Source: Bacteroidota bacterium
GTDB taxonomy: Bacteria > Bacteroidota > Ignavibacteria > Ignavibacteriales > Melioribacteraceae
Reading direction: 5' to 3'
NCBI GenBank assembly: GCA_018818065.1
Contig: JAHISV010000002.1
Location: 1-64,000 of the forward strand
DNA: 64,000 bases
Shown here: positions 1 through 9,102 of the stretch, one piece after another
Layout: every line of letters starts with the position of its first letter
Numbering within the stretch: position 1 is the stretch's first letter
Made by a program: the position numbers and the translations under genes
The notes under the pieces: generated by a model
The model's database searches: none
Seen by the model: only the letters and a program-made list of their open reading frames with translations
Told to the model about the DNA's origin: nothing

Positions 1-1430
1 AGGAAATGATGAAGTCCTCTGACGAACCCTATATGAAAGAGAGGTCCTATGATATTGCCGACATCAAATACAGGATAATTCGTAACCTAAAAAAGAAAAA
101 GTGGAAATCCAAAATTACTAAGGATGTGGTTGTTGTACTTGAGTCACTTACTCCGGCTGATACTGTTCTATTTTCCAAAGCAAGTGTTAACGGATATGTT
201 ACGGATTTTGGTGGACTAACTTCACATGCAGCTATAATTGCCCGTTCGCTAAATGTTCCTGCGGTTGTTGGTATTCACGATGCAACCCGCCTGATTAATG
301 AAGATGATTTGCTGATTATTGATGGATTTCATGGGGATGTAATTGTTAATCCAACAAAAAAACAACTTAAGTATTACGAAGAAAAAGTAAAGCGTCTTTC
401 AGAATACAACAAGCAACTTTCAGAGTTGAAAAATGAGCCCGCCATAACAAAGGACGGAAAAGAAATAATTTTAATGTCTAATTTAGATGTTACTGAAGAA
501 ATAGAATATATTATTCAAAACGGCTCAAAAGGGATTGGTCTTGTAAGAACAGAACAGATATTCGAAGAGTATGAGGAATTTCCTGACGAGGATACTCAAT
601 ATAAAGTATATAGCGATTTAGCTGAAAAAATATATCCCGAGAAGGTGATCATCAGGAGTTTTGATATTGGTGGAGATAAAGTATTACCTGTTGATATTAA
701 AGAGGCTAACCCATTTTTAGGCTGGCGTGGAATTCGTTTCCTGCTGGACAATAGAGAATTGTTCAAAAATCAGCTTAAGGCAATTCTTAGAGCCAGTATA
801 CACAAAAATGTAAGTTTGATGATTCCTATGATATCTTCTATTGAAGAAGTTAGGGAAACGAAAGCAATATTAAAAGAGTGCAAAAAAGAGCTAAAAGAAA
901 GAGGTGTTGGCTTTAATAAGGACCTTGAATTTGGAATTATGGTAGAGGTACCGTCTGTTGCGGTAATGGCCAAAGAGTATGCTCAGGAAGTTGATTTTTT
1001 CAGTATCGGAACAAATGACCTTATACAATATGTACTTGCAGTTGATCGTGGGAACGAAATAGTCTCGGATCAATATCAGGAGTTTCACCCTGCTATTATC
1101 CGCACTCTTAGTTTTATTATCAGGGAAGGCAAATTGGAAGATATTTTTGTAAGTATGTGCGGTGAGATGGCGGCCGATCCTGTAGCAGTCCCACTTCTTA
1201 TTGGTCTTGGGCTCGATTCGCTCTCAGTATCAGCCTCGGCTATACCTGCCATTAAAGAACTGATCCGATCATTGTATTTTAAGGAAGTTAAAAATTTAGC
1301 ACAGGAGTGCCTGACACTTAAAACCGAACAGGAGGTCAGTGGATTACTTCATGCTTTCTTTATGAAGAAGGCTAAGGGACTTTACGGTATGGACTTCTTA
1401 CTTCAGCGGGAAATTAATCCGATCAAATAA
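1..1430 (+). CDS. ptsI: Phosphoenolpyruvate-protein phosphotransferase (PTS enzyme I), 5' end outside window
   Basis: Enzyme I takes phosphate from PEP and passes it to HPr. The frame is open at the left edge, so about 100 N-terminal residues (most of the HPr-binding region) lie outside the window; about 475 residues are visible of a family length near 575. The phospho-histidine motif GGLTSHAAIIAR (His at about residue 74 from the first visible Met), the PEP-enzyme signature SIGTNDLIQY, and the catalytic cysteine context VSMCGEMAADP near the C-terminus are all intact. No HPr or enzyme II gene follows it. HprK at 36.9 kb is the only other PTS-linked gene here, so a regulatory rather than sugar-transporting PTS is possible, but that is inference. 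Confidence 0.95.
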   Translation, partial: EMMKSSDEPYMKERSYDIADIKYRIIRNLKKKKWKSKITKDVVVVLESLTPADTVLFSKASVNGYVTDFGGLTSHAAIIARSLNVPAVVGIHDATRLINEDDLLIIDGFHGDVIVNPTKKQLKYYEEKVKRLSEYNKQLSELKNEPAITKDGKEIILMSNLDVTEEIEYIIQNGSKGIGLVRTEQIFEEYEEFPDEDTQYKVYSDLAEKIYPEKVIIRSFDIGGDKVLPVDIKEANPFLGWRGIRFLLDNRELFKNQLKAILRASIHKNVSLMIPMISSIEEVRETKAILKECKKELKERGVGFNKDLEFGIMVEVPSVAVMAKEYAQEVDFFSIGTNDLIQYVLAVDRGNEIVSDQYQEFHPAIIRTLSFIIREGKLEDIFVSMCGEMAADPVAVPLLIGLGLDSLSVSASAIPAIKELIRSLYFKEVKNLAQECLTLKTEQEVSGLLHAFFMKKAKGLYGMDFLLQREINPIK

Positions 1431-1478
1431 TGTTCTTATTAAGTAGGACATAATTTTTTGCATTGTTTGTTTTGTGCT

Positions 1479-1502
1479 AACTAGTGAACTTTGCCACTAG
1501 TT
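1479..1502 (+). terminator. Possible weak terminator or inverted repeat after ptsI
   Basis: The arms AACTAGTG and CACTAGTT pair perfectly over 8 bp around an 8-nt loop between ptsI and the next gene. The run that follows is only loosely T-rich (ATTTTACTTTTGTTT), so it may be a weak terminator or an operator. Confidence 0.35.
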
Positions 1503-1545
1503 GAAGCATTTTACTTTTGTTTAATAATCTTAGCAAAGGATCATT

Positions 1546-4368
1546 TTGCCTAAAAAAAATGTTATTGTCTTTTTACTATTCTTTGTTTTATTTCTTTCGC
1601 ACAATGATGCACAGTTTTATTTTTTCGGAAGAAATAAAATCCAATACGAACAATTTGATTGGAAGGTTATTAAAACCGAACATTTCGATATCTACTACTA
1701 TGGCGAGTTTGAAGAAGTAGCAGAGATTGGAGCTAAATACGCAGAAGACGCCTATGATGACCTCAAGGTAAGATTCAATCACTATCTTACGAGAAAGATT
1801 CCACTCATTTTCTATAATACTCATATTCATTTTCAACAGACGAATATTGTTCCCATTTTTCTACACGAAGGAATCGGCGGATTCTTTGAGCATATGAAAG
1901 GAAGGGTGGTTGTACCATACCTGGGTGACATTGAATCATTCAAAAGTGTAATAATTCACGAACTTGTTCATGTATTTACAGCAAACAAAGTAGCCAATAC
2001 TCAACGTGACCATCGTGTAACTCAATCAGCCAAAATTCCGCTATGGTTTAATGAGGGAATTGCAGACTACTGGTCAGAACAATTTGACGCTCAGGGTGAG
2101 ATGGTTATGCGCGATGCTGTATTGCATAATCTGATTTTCGGAATACAAACCTTTAACAGATTACCTTTATCTTATTTCATTTATAAACTTGGTCAAAATT
2201 TCCTCGAATTTATTTCTCTGAAATATGGCGAAGAAAAAATAATGATGATTCTGGATAATACATGGAGATTCCCGGGTTTTAATGACGTACTTGAATTCAC
2301 GCTGGGAGAATCGGCTGAGCAAATTGATAATAAATGGTTCTTCTACCTTAGGCAGAAATATTACCCAATAGTTATGCAAGCTTATCCACATCATTTAATT
2401 GCAAAGAAGCTTAATGATTCAGGCGCATTTTTTAATCCAACTTACTATATGGCAGATTCTGTAAAACAGGTTTATTTTATCGGCAATGTGGATGGTTACT
2501 CCTCTATTTTTAGAGCAGAGCTTGACGAGAATAACGAGTTTGTTGATGATCCTGAAATTATTATCAGGGGTGAGAAAGAGGAAATATTTGAATCGTTTCA
2601 TATTCTAAAACCATCAATGACGGTTTCTAAAAATGGGGTTTTATCCTTTGTTGTAAAATCCAAGGCACAAGATGTTATTTATTTTTATTCTTTAGAGAAA
2701 GAAAAAGTGATTGATAGTTTTTCAGCTGATAATGTTATTTCTATTAATCATCCGCAATTTTCTAAGAATGGTGCTAAACTATTATTCTCGGCTACAGATC
2801 AAAAAGGCTTTACAGATGTTTTTATGCTTGAAGTAGAATCGAAAGAACTTACCAGAATTACAAATGATTTTTATTCTGACGTAGATCCTATTTTTTCGAA
2901 TGATGAAAACAAGATAATATTCGCCTCAAATAGAACTGAAGGAATGTTTGCCAAGACTTATAATTTATTTTCATATGACATGCAAACTCATCGAATTGAG
3001 TATATAACATATGTAGATGCAAATATTTCTTTACCAAAACTCTCTTTTGACGGAAGTGAGCTTTATTTCGTTTCTGATTATGACGGAAATAATAATCTAT
3101 GGAAACTTGATGAGGATAAAGCGGGTAACCCGATTGGAATGTCACAAAAATCACATTTTATTACTAGTCTATACAACTACACTTTTACGGATGACCGTAA
3201 GCTTATTACATCTGCCTTTGAGGGTTTTTCATTCCCCGTATTCTCACTCAATCTAGATGATGTTCCGGATTCACTAAATAACGTGGTTGATTTTGATTTT
3301 TCTGATACTGGTGAAAAGTGGGTTCCGGAAAGGATTAATTTGACCTCCGAATACGACAAAATCAGTTATGACAAGGATTATTCTCTTGATTATGCTTTCA
3401 GTCAATTTGTAACCGACCCTGTTTACGGATCGCGTGGCGGAGCTGTTCTTTCATTAAGCGACATGTTAGGTGATGACCGTTATCTTTTCATGATTTATAA
3501 TTCTGCGGAAATACAAAGTGAAGTATTGAGAAATCTTAATGTGTCAATTTCCAGAATTAATTTACAGGGACGTACAAACTATGCCTATGGCGTTTTTCAT
3601 TTTAGCGGGCAGAGATATGATTTACAGGAATCTGACTACTTTTTTTATGAAAGATCGTTTGGCGGGTACTTCTCAACCAGTTATGCCTTTAATAGTTTTC
3701 AGCGGCTTGAAGCAAGTGTTAGTATTGCTAATCAGGATAGGGAGCTGGATATTGATATTTTTGGCGGCAGAAAATCATTATTGCTTTCTAACACTATTTC
3801 ATATGTGCATGATAATGCTATATGGGGACCTACAGGTCCTGTAGATGGTTCAAGATTCAGATTATTGCTTGGCTATATAAGTGACATAAAATTCTCTAAT
3901 GTTAACTATTATTCAGTCATTCTTGACTACCGATATTACATCAGATTACAGAGAAGAATATCCCTTGCCTTGCGTGGCAGTGTTTTTTATAATGAAGGTA
4001 AGGAAGCCAGAAGATATTTTGCGGGCGGTTCATGGGATCTTAGAGGCTGGAAGAGATGGTCTGTAAGAGGCCAGAAACTTTGGTTATCATCCATGGAACT
4101 ACGGTTTCCACTTATTGATGAGTTTTACGTTAAACTACCATTTATGGGACTTGGCTTTGCAAACATAAGAGGAGCCGCATTTGTGGATGCGGGTGGCGCC
4201 TGGGATGGGGAATATAAAGAAACACTTGGAAGTGTTGGACTGGGTATTAGAATGAACCTGGGCGGCGCAATTACCCTAAGGTATGACATTGGGAAAAAAA
4301 TAGAAGATGATTTTACCAAGTTTCAATCCAGACTATTTTATCAATTCTTTTTCGGATGGGATTTTTAG
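1546..4368 (+). CDS. HEXXH metallopeptidase / beta-propeller / outer-membrane barrel fusion
   Basis: This 940-residue envelope protein combines three modules. An N-terminal hydrophobic signal segment (about residues 5-22) is followed by a gluzincin-like peptidase domain with HELVH (His138, His142) and a downstream WFNEGIADYW motif whose Glu170 fits the third zinc ligand. The middle (about 290-560) carries repeated strands with IFRAE, LLFSATDQKG, IIFASNRTEG and LYFVSDYDG turns, as in TolB/PD40 propellers. The C-terminal third resembles the BamA/TamA surface-antigen barrel (GGSWDLRGWKRW, AAFVDAGGAWD, LGIRMNLGGAITLRYDIGKK). Start is TTG with AAAGGA five bases upstream. It heads an operon with a propeller lipoprotein and a PEGA-like protein. 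The substrate is unknown; whether the peptidase cleaves or only binds cannot be read from sequence. Confidence 0.85.
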   Translation: MPKKNVIVFLLFFVLFLSHNDAQFYFFGRNKIQYEQFDWKVIKTEHFDIYYYGEFEEVAEIGAKYAEDAYDDLKVRFNHYLTRKIPLIFYNTHIHFQQTNIVPIFLHEGIGGFFEHMKGRVVVPYLGDIESFKSVIIHELVHVFTANKVANTQRDHRVTQSAKIPLWFNEGIADYWSEQFDAQGEMVMRDAVLHNLIFGIQTFNRLPLSYFIYKLGQNFLEFISLKYGEEKIMMILDNTWRFPGFNDVLEFTLGESAEQIDNKWFFYLRQKYYPIVMQAYPHHLIAKKLNDSGAFFNPTYYMADSVKQVYFIGNVDGYSSIFRAELDENNEFVDDPEIIIRGEKEEIFESFHILKPSMTVSKNGVLSFVVKSKAQDVIYFYSLEKEKVIDSFSADNVISINHPQFSKNGAKLLFSATDQKGFTDVFMLEVESKELTRITNDFYSDVDPIFSNDENKIIFASNRTEGMFAKTYNLFSYDMQTHRIEYITYVDANISLPKLSFDGSELYFVSDYDGNNNLWKLDEDKAGNPIGMSQKSHFITSLYNYTFTDDRKLITSAFEGFSFPVFSLNLDDVPDSLNNVVDFDFSDTGEKWVPERINLTSEYDKISYDKDYSLDYAFSQFVTDPVYGSRGGAVLSLSDMLGDDRYLFMIYNSAEIQSEVLRNLNVSISRINLQGRTNYAYGVFHFSGQRYDLQESDYFFYERSFGGYFSTSYAFNSFQRLEASVSIANQDRELDIDIFGGRKSLLLSNTISYVHDNAIWGPTGPVDGSRFRLLLGYISDIKFSNVNYYSVILDYRYYIRLQRRISLALRGSVFYNEGKEARRYFAGGSWDLRGWKRWSVRGQKLWLSSMELRFPLIDEFYVKLPFMGLGFANIRGAAFVDAGGAWDGEYKETLGSVGLGIRMNLGGAITLRYDIGKKIEDDFTKFQSRLFYQFFFGWDF

Positions 4369-4370
4369 TA

Positions 4371-5513
4371 TTGAAAAAAATAATATTCATATCGGTTGCT
4401 TTGATGCTGGCATCTTGTACCCAGCCCATTTTGCTTAAGTACTATAACACGAATGGTCCGGGTATAAGACAGTATGGTATCACAAATGAAAGAATGTTTT
4501 TTCATGATGTTTTACTCGGAGATTCACTTGAACTTGTCTGGCAAAATGAGACAACGGGAAGCTTTGGAAATTTCTCACCAATAATTGTAAACAATTACCT
4601 TATTGTTAGCGACCTTGCTGGTACTGTTACAGTTTTTGATAGAATTACAGGACTTAAAATTGGGTTCAATGATTTTGATGGCGAAATTGGAGTAACGCCT
4701 ATCGTTAGCGACAATAAATTATTCTTGCCAATAAATAATTTCAGAGAGCATACTTCCCAGATTATAAATTTTGATTTTACAAATTCCAAGATTCTTTCGA
4801 AGAGCACCTTAAAAGGTAATTGTGTAAATGAAATTATTAAAACAGATGATGCTTTTTATATCCTAACAGATAAGGGTTCTCTTCATAAATTTAATCTTGT
4901 TGGATATGAAATCGGAATGCTTGAAACAAAAATACTTACTCAATCTAATCCAGCTGCCAAAGGTAATAGAATATACTGGGGTAATCAGGAAGGCGAAATA
5001 GTTTGTGCCGATCTGGAGAAACTTGAAATTATTTATCGTAAAAAAGTCGGTAAACCATTTGAGGCTGGGGTTACCATAAAGGACAATTATGGATTTATTG
5101 GAAATGCAGCTGGCAATGTAGTTTGTTTTAATCTTGATAATGGTGATATTTTGTGGACTTCCGATCTGCATAGCAAAATTAAAAGTGACCTTGCATATGA
5201 TGACAACAGCGTATATGTTCCAACTGTTTCCGGTTTGTTCTTTTCACTGGATATTTCAGATGGTGACATTAATTATGAAATTGATACAAAAGGGGTTTTA
5301 AATGCAACTCCTCTCATATTCAGGGATAATCTGATACTTCCTGATTTGAACCAGCACTTATATGTAATTAATAAAACAAATGGCACAATCATTCAAAGCA
5401 TTGAATTTGAGAGAAGAGTAAAAATGACTCCGGTTTTATTTGATGATTTAATTTATGCTGGCGCAGATAGAGGGCAAGTCTACGCCTTTAAGTTTCCTGG
5501 GGAGAAGTTATGA
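4371..5513 (+). CDS. PQQ-like beta-propeller lipoprotein (BamB-like fold)
   Basis: The protein is a predicted lipoprotein with a short signal ending in LMLASC (lipid Cys at residue 16 from the TTG start). The remainder consists of propeller repeats such as LVWQNETTGSFG, LAGTVTVFDRITG, EGEIVCADLEKL, AAGNVVCFNLDNGDILW and RGQVYAFKFPG, the pattern seen in BamB and PQQ-binding-like domains. No dehydrogenase catalytic features were seen, so a scaffold role is likelier. An ATG at 4356 is also in frame and would overlap the upstream gene by 13 bases; I prefer TTG 4371 because it gives a normal lipoprotein signal and lies behind GGATGGG. It overlaps the next gene by 4 bases. Confidence 0.8.
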   Translation: MKKIIFISVALMLASCTQPILLKYYNTNGPGIRQYGITNERMFFHDVLLGDSLELVWQNETTGSFGNFSPIIVNNYLIVSDLAGTVTVFDRITGLKIGFNDFDGEIGVTPIVSDNKLFLPINNFREHTSQIINFDFTNSKILSKSTLKGNCVNEIIKTDDAFYILTDKGSLHKFNLVGYEIGMLETKILTQSNPAAKGNRIYWGNQEGEIVCADLEKLEIIYRKKVGKPFEAGVTIKDNYGFIGNAAGNVVCFNLDNGDILWTSDLHSKIKSDLAYDDNSVYVPTVSGLFFSLDISDGDINYEIDTKGVLNATPLIFRDNLILPDLNQHLYVINKTNGTIIQSIEFERRVKMTPVLFDDLIYAGADRGQVYAFKFPGEKL

Positions 5514-6229
5514 GATTAATTCAATCAGTCATTTATTTCCTGATAATTTGTGTTGTTATTTCGGGTCAATCTGAAAAAGGGAAACTCGTAATTAAAACAG
5601 ATGTTGAAACATCAGCTATCATTCTTAATGATGAGCTCATTGGTCATGGAGAAATTGAAATTCCGCTTGAGAGCGGGACATATAATGTTATGATCAAGAA
5701 AAATCCCTGTGAATGGGGAAGTGAGATAATATTTGACGAGGTATTTATAGATAACAATGCTGTAGAGAGAAAATACTCTTTCGAATCAGAGGTATTTCTG
5801 GATTCTGATCCAACTGATGCCTATGTGTACTATGAAGATGAATTGATTGGACATACACCTTTATTTATAAATTCTAATGTTGGATCAGTCGATCTATTAA
5901 AGCCTTCCTTTAAGAGTAGCATGAATATTAATTTGAAGCAGATGGGGAAGGTTCCACAGAGAATAAACCTGGAATTTCAAGGTGTTGAATCTGAACCAGC
6001 TTTAAGAGAGACTATATGGTTCAAGGTCTTGCTCGGTAGCGCAGTTTTAGTCGGTGGTACTGCTGCTTATTACAAAATTCAAGCAGATAATGAGTATCAA
6101 AAGTATTTGGAAACAGAAGACACAAGCTTCCGCGACCGAACGGATAAATATGATGCTATAAGCGGAGTATCATTTGGGCTGCTCCAACTTAATTTTGCGG
6201 CAATACTCTATTTTTTACTTGCTGATTGA
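5510..6229 (+). CDS. PEGA-like domain membrane protein
   Basis: The 239-residue protein begins with a hydrophobic signal segment (about 3-19). Two PEGA-like beta modules follow: one around residues 25-90 (GKLVIKTDVETSAIILND, then SGTYNVMIKK) and a second around 93-150 (FLDSDPTDAYVYYEDELIGHTP). Two hydrophobic segments near 168-185 and 217-237 suggest membrane anchoring at the C-terminus. The start overlaps the previous stop (ATGA), so translation is probably coupled. PEGA modules are common in surface and envelope proteins; the exact role here is unknown, and the operon context suggests partnership with the barrel and propeller proteins. Its stop lies only 2 bases from the convergent polA stop. 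Confidence 0.7.
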   Translation: MRLIQSVIYFLIICVVISGQSEKGKLVIKTDVETSAIILNDELIGHGEIEIPLESGTYNVMIKKNPCEWGSEIIFDEVFIDNNAVERKYSFESEVFLDSDPTDAYVYYEDELIGHTPLFINSNVGSVDLLKPSFKSSMNINLKQMGKVPQRINLEFQGVESEPALRETIWFKVLLGSAVLVGGTAAYYKIQADNEYQKYLETEDTSFRDRTDKYDAISGVSFGLLQLNFAAILYFLLAD

Positions 6230-6231
6230 AG

Positions 6232-9009
6232 TTAGTGTGCCTCAAGCCAGTTATTTCCAACTCCGGTTTCAACCACGACCGGTACATTTAACGGCAGGGC
6301 TGTTTCCATAAGATTAATGACTAATGGTTTTAATTCATCAATCTCACTTTTAAGAGCATCAAAGACAAGTTCATCGTGCACCTGCAATACCATTTTGGAT
6401 TCTAATTTTCTTTTCTTCATTTCGTTATGAATGTTGATCATGGCTATTTTAATCATATCAGCGGCGGTCCCCTGAATAGGCATATTAATGGCCACGCGCT
6501 CTTCAAACTGACGGACTACTCTGTTACCACTGTTAATGTTTTTAAGATACCTGCGCCTGCCCAGGAGTGTCTCAGCGTAACCCTTTTCTTTGGCTTGAGA
6601 AATCGAATCATCCATAAATTTCTTAACTTGTTTAAAAGTGCTGAAATAAGTATCAATAATATCTTTTGCATGTGCTTGTGTTATTCCCAATCTTGTTCTT
6701 AAACCGAAAGCACCAATTCCATAAAGGATACCAAAATTAACTTCTTTAGCCTTTCTCCTCATATCAGGAGTAACATCTTCCGGATTGACCATAAAAACCA
6801 AAGCAGCCGTACTTTTGTGTATATCCTCGCCATTAATAAAAGATTTCATTAATCCTTCATCACTGCATATGCTGGCCATTATTCTTAGTTCAATCTGGCT
6901 ATAGTCCGCGCTGAATAATACATGGTTCTCATCTCTGGGTATGAAAGCTTTTCTGATTTCTTTGCCTAGAGTAGTCCGAATAGGAATATTTTGCAGGTTT
7001 GGATTAAGACTCGAAAGCCGCCCGGTAGAAGCAACTGTTTGATTATAAGTTGTATGCAAACGTCCGGTTTTAGGATTAATCAGGTTTGGAAGAGCGTCAG
7101 CATAGGTAGATTTTAATTTTGCAGTCTGGCGATAATCTAAAATAGTATCAATAATGGGGTGCTGTCCTTTTAATATCTCCAGAGAACCGGCATCAGTCGA
7201 AAATCCTGTTTTAGTCTTTTTTGTTGTTGGTAATTTCAGGTTCTCAAATAGAATTACCTGAAGTTGTTTAGGGGAGTTTATGTTAAATGTTTCACCAGCA
7301 AGTTCATAGATTGTTTTTGTATAATCTGCGGTAAGAATACCTAATTTGTCACTAAACTCCTTTAATCCCTTTTGGTCAAGTTTAACACCAGTTCTTTCCA
7401 TGTCTTCTAATACAGGAACTAAAGCAAATTCAATTTCATGAGCCAGTTTATCAAGTTTTTCTTTCTTCAGAGATTCCTTGAAAAGATTGAATAATCTCAG
7501 GGTAACATCAGCATCTTCTGATGAGTATTTTGCCAACTCACTCAAGTCAGCATCAAATATCTTTTTTGCATCCTTTTTATCACCTATTAAAGTGCTGATT
7601 GGTATGGGTGTATGTCCCAGATACTTTTCGGATAAAAAATCCATCCCATGTTTTTCGTCTTGATCCAGAATGTAACTAGCCAACATGGTGTCAAAATAGA
7701 AATTCTCTACATCGATGCCTATCGTACGTAAAACAGCTATATCATACTTACCATTTTGACACACTTTTTTAATCTTAGGGTTTTCGAAAATCCCTTTAAA
7801 TATTTTTATGAATTCAGGAAGTGTTATTCGGTCTGAATAGTCTTTGGCAAATAGATCATCTTTTTGGGTGAATGGATTAGTGGCAACAAAATAACCCTCA
7901 CCTTCTTTTATTGAAAAGGCAACACCTGCCAGGTTAATATTTAACACATCCAAAGAGTCTGTTTCTGTATCAAAAACAAATAGTTCAGTTTGCTCAAGCT
8001 TCTTAACTAATTGTTCAGCCTCTTTAATATCCTTGATTAATTTGTAATCAACATCCTCAAAGGAGGCAACTATATCAGGCTCCGCAATCGTATCATCAAC
8101 CTGTGCGTTTAATTCTTCAACTGTCTCAGCAGTAAATATTTTTTTTAGTCTGTTTGGAAAGTGTTTAAAATCCAATTCGTTAAAAAGCTGCAAAAGTTTT
8201 TCAGTATTTGGTCCATTAAACTTCGCGTCTTCAAGGTTTATCTTAAAAGGTGTCTCCGTAACAATAGTTGCCAGTTCTTTCGAAAGAAAGGCGTTTTCTT
8301 TACTTTCAATAAGTTTCTTTTTCAGACCAACTTTGTCAATATCTTCAATATTCTCATATAAAGCTTCAACAGAACCATATTTTTGAATTAGGGGAGTAGC
8401 TGTTTTAGGACCCACACCTGCAACGCCTGGTATATCATCAGATGAATCACCCACAAGGGCGAGATAATCAGTCATTTGAGAGGGGGCAAACCCATACTTT
8501 TCCTGAACTTTAGCAATGTCAATAATCTCCAAGTCATCACCTGATTTTCCGGGAATTACCAGATTTACATTTTCCGTTACAAGTTGAACATAATCTTTAT
8601 CGGGTGTAACAGCGTAAGAGAATAAACCATTGTTTTCGGCAATTCTTACCGCGGTTCCAACCAGGTCATCAGCCTCGTATCCCGGTAGAATGTAAATTGG
8701 GATGTTGAAGGCTTCCGTTACTTCCTTAATCCGCTGAATCTGAGGGATAAGATCTTCCGGCATAACTGAACGTGAAGATTTATATAAATCATACCTTTCA
8801 TGACGAAACGTCTTTTCTTTAGAGTCGAAAGCAGCCGCCAGATAATCCGGTTTGGTATCCTCAATTATTTTGAACAATTGAGTTATATATCCATAAATCG
8901 CGGAGGTAGGTTCACCTGCGGAATTTGAGAGTGGTCTGCTAATAAAAGCAAAGTAAGCTTTATACGCTAATGCCATAACGTCAACTACTACAAATATTTT
9001 CTTATTCAT
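6232..9009 (-). CDS. polA: DNA polymerase I
   Basis: PolA fills gaps and removes RNA primers during replication and repair. The N-terminal 5'-3' exonuclease domain shows DVMALAYKAYFAF, the YEADD motif and GDSSDDIPGVAGVGPKTA. The proofreading domain looks active: DTETDS (Asp347) and the ExoIII motif YSSEDAD are present, unlike polymerases that have lost proofreading. Polymerase motifs A (DYSQIELRI), B (RRKAKEVNFGILYG) and C (QVHDELVF) are intact. At 925 residues it has normal full length. The frame extends 24 codons further upstream, but the protein more naturally begins with MNKKIFVVVD at 9009. It is divergent from the EEP-family gene, leaving a shared promoter region of about 93 bases. Confidence 0.97.
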   Translation of the reverse strand: MNKKIFVVVDVMALAYKAYFAFISRPLSNSAGEPTSAIYGYITQLFKIIEDTKPDYLAAAFDSKEKTFRHERYDLYKSSRSVMPEDLIPQIQRIKEVTEAFNIPIYILPGYEADDLVGTAVRIAENNGLFSYAVTPDKDYVQLVTENVNLVIPGKSGDDLEIIDIAKVQEKYGFAPSQMTDYLALVGDSSDDIPGVAGVGPKTATPLIQKYGSVEALYENIEDIDKVGLKKKLIESKENAFLSKELATIVTETPFKINLEDAKFNGPNTEKLLQLFNELDFKHFPNRLKKIFTAETVEELNAQVDDTIAEPDIVASFEDVDYKLIKDIKEAEQLVKKLEQTELFVFDTETDSLDVLNINLAGVAFSIKEGEGYFVATNPFTQKDDLFAKDYSDRITLPEFIKIFKGIFENPKIKKVCQNGKYDIAVLRTIGIDVENFYFDTMLASYILDQDEKHGMDFLSEKYLGHTPIPISTLIGDKKDAKKIFDADLSELAKYSSEDADVTLRLFNLFKESLKKEKLDKLAHEIEFALVPVLEDMERTGVKLDQKGLKEFSDKLGILTADYTKTIYELAGETFNINSPKQLQVILFENLKLPTTKKTKTGFSTDAGSLEILKGQHPIIDTILDYRQTAKLKSTYADALPNLINPKTGRLHTTYNQTVASTGRLSSLNPNLQNIPIRTTLGKEIRKAFIPRDENHVLFSADYSQIELRIMASICSDEGLMKSFINGEDIHKSTAALVFMVNPEDVTPDMRRKAKEVNFGILYGIGAFGLRTRLGITQAHAKDIIDTYFSTFKQVKKFMDDSISQAKEKGYAETLLGRRRYLKNINSGNRVVRQFEERVAINMPIQGTAADMIKIAMINIHNEMKKRKLESKMVLQVHDELVFDALKSEIDELKPLVINLMETALPLNVPVVVETGVGNNWLEAH

Positions 9010-9102
9010 ATATTCTTTTACGATTTGTGAGTATGATTGTATTATAAAATTATTATTTTGAATGATAGAATAAAAAAACATAAGAGTAAAGGTTTAGACA
9101 AA

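Noticed and set aside
770-1088. Reverse-strand open frames inside ptsI
   Set aside because: They lie fully inside a well-supported gene in another frame and have no family features.
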